From Methanothermococcus okinawensis (GTDB lineage: Archaea; AGJL01; Methanococci; Methanococcales; Methanococcaceae): DNA of 5,054 nucleotides. Below the pieces are notes generated by a model. The model was given only the letters and a program-made list of their open reading frames with translations, had not been told where the DNA came from and did no database searches. This document shows, in pieces, positions 4,926 through 5,054 of the stretch; the stretch's first letter is position 1, and each line of letters opens with the position of its first letter. Both the position numbers and the translations under genes were made by a program. The stretch spans positions 1 through 5,054 of the forward strand of contig DQVW01000004.1 in the NCBI GenBank assembly GCA_015661555.1, written 5' to 3'.

Positions 4926-5054
4926 TAGAAAGACTCTATCATTCTCCCTGGCGATTCCTCTGATCTTAACCCCAACTCTCTCCCCCTTCCTGGCGATCTT
5001 TACAGGTCTATGGTTGATCTCCATGGACTCAACCCTCTCCTCAATACAACCTGT
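4878..5054 (-). CDS. EF-Tu/EF-1A domain-2-like small protein, C-terminal part
   Basis: Partial gene entering from the right edge; the last 58 codons and the TGA stop (4878-4880) are present. The segment GCIEERVESMEINHRPVKIA followed by RKGERVGVKIRG and NDRVFLL matches the second beta-barrel domain of translational GTPases. There, a V-x-S-M-x-I-x-H-x-P-V strand precedes an A-x-x-G-x-x-V-G turn. Many archaea encode small stand-alone proteins of this kind, annotated as translation elongation factor-like, about 80-100 residues long; this fits because the domain ends close to the stop. A larger protein with this domain at its C-terminus is possible. The final 11 or so residues (NKKSQHNQYKT) go beyond the domain and are read from the complement of ccdA. 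The reading frame is certain in the visible part; its start lies outside the window. Confidence 0.75.
   Translation of the reverse strand, partial: TGCIEERVESMEINHRPVKIARKGERVGVKIRGIARENDRVFLLMENNKKSQHNQYKT

Overview
The window looks like the chromosome of a thermophilic methanogenic archaeon, most likely of the Methanococcales (relatives of Methanocaldococcus, Methanotorris and Methanofervidicoccus). The evidence is an archaeal-type AspRS that aligns without gaps to the Thermococcus enzyme through its N-terminal domain, GGTGA/GGAGG Shine-Dalgarno sites close to the starts, TATA-like promoter elements, U-tract termination signals, AGG/AGA arginine codons and a purine-rich coding strand. The species assignment is inference.

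Layout. Positions 1-85 form a GC-rich island (about 56-60% GC) with an 11-bp direct repeat and no convincing gene. It stops abruptly at about position 85 and gives way to a very AT-rich promoter region (about 91-221). Six plus-strand genes follow: a PHP-domain metal-dependent phosphoesterase (222-920), aspS (932-2260), a MIP18/DUF59 Fe-S assembly-type protein (2318-2605), hisS (2637-3887), a thioredoxin-fold lipoprotein (3901-4266) and a CcdA-type membrane electron carrier (4284-4925). A convergent minus-strand gene enters from the right edge. It encodes the C-terminus of a small protein resembling EF-Tu/EF-1A domain 2, and its 3' end overlaps ccdA by 48 bp.

How they fit together. PHP-aspS (11-bp gap) and hisS-trx-ccdA (13- and 17-bp gaps) look like operon segments. 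The MIP18 gene sits between them and is followed by a T-rich tract that probably attenuates transcription before hisS. The first part of the window serves tRNA charging. AspRS has a proline at one specificity position, as in non-discriminating enzymes, but an unusual asparagine at the other. The last two plus-strand genes form a plausible thiol relay: CcdA would carry reducing equivalents across the membrane to the extracytoplasmic CXXC lipoprotein.

No clearly new multi-gene system is visible. The most notable points are the GC island with its paired repeats (possibly the end of an IS21-like element), the AspRS specificity residues, the low-GC ccdA between GC-richer neighbours, and the way the convergent gene's C-terminal tail is read out of ccdA DNA.
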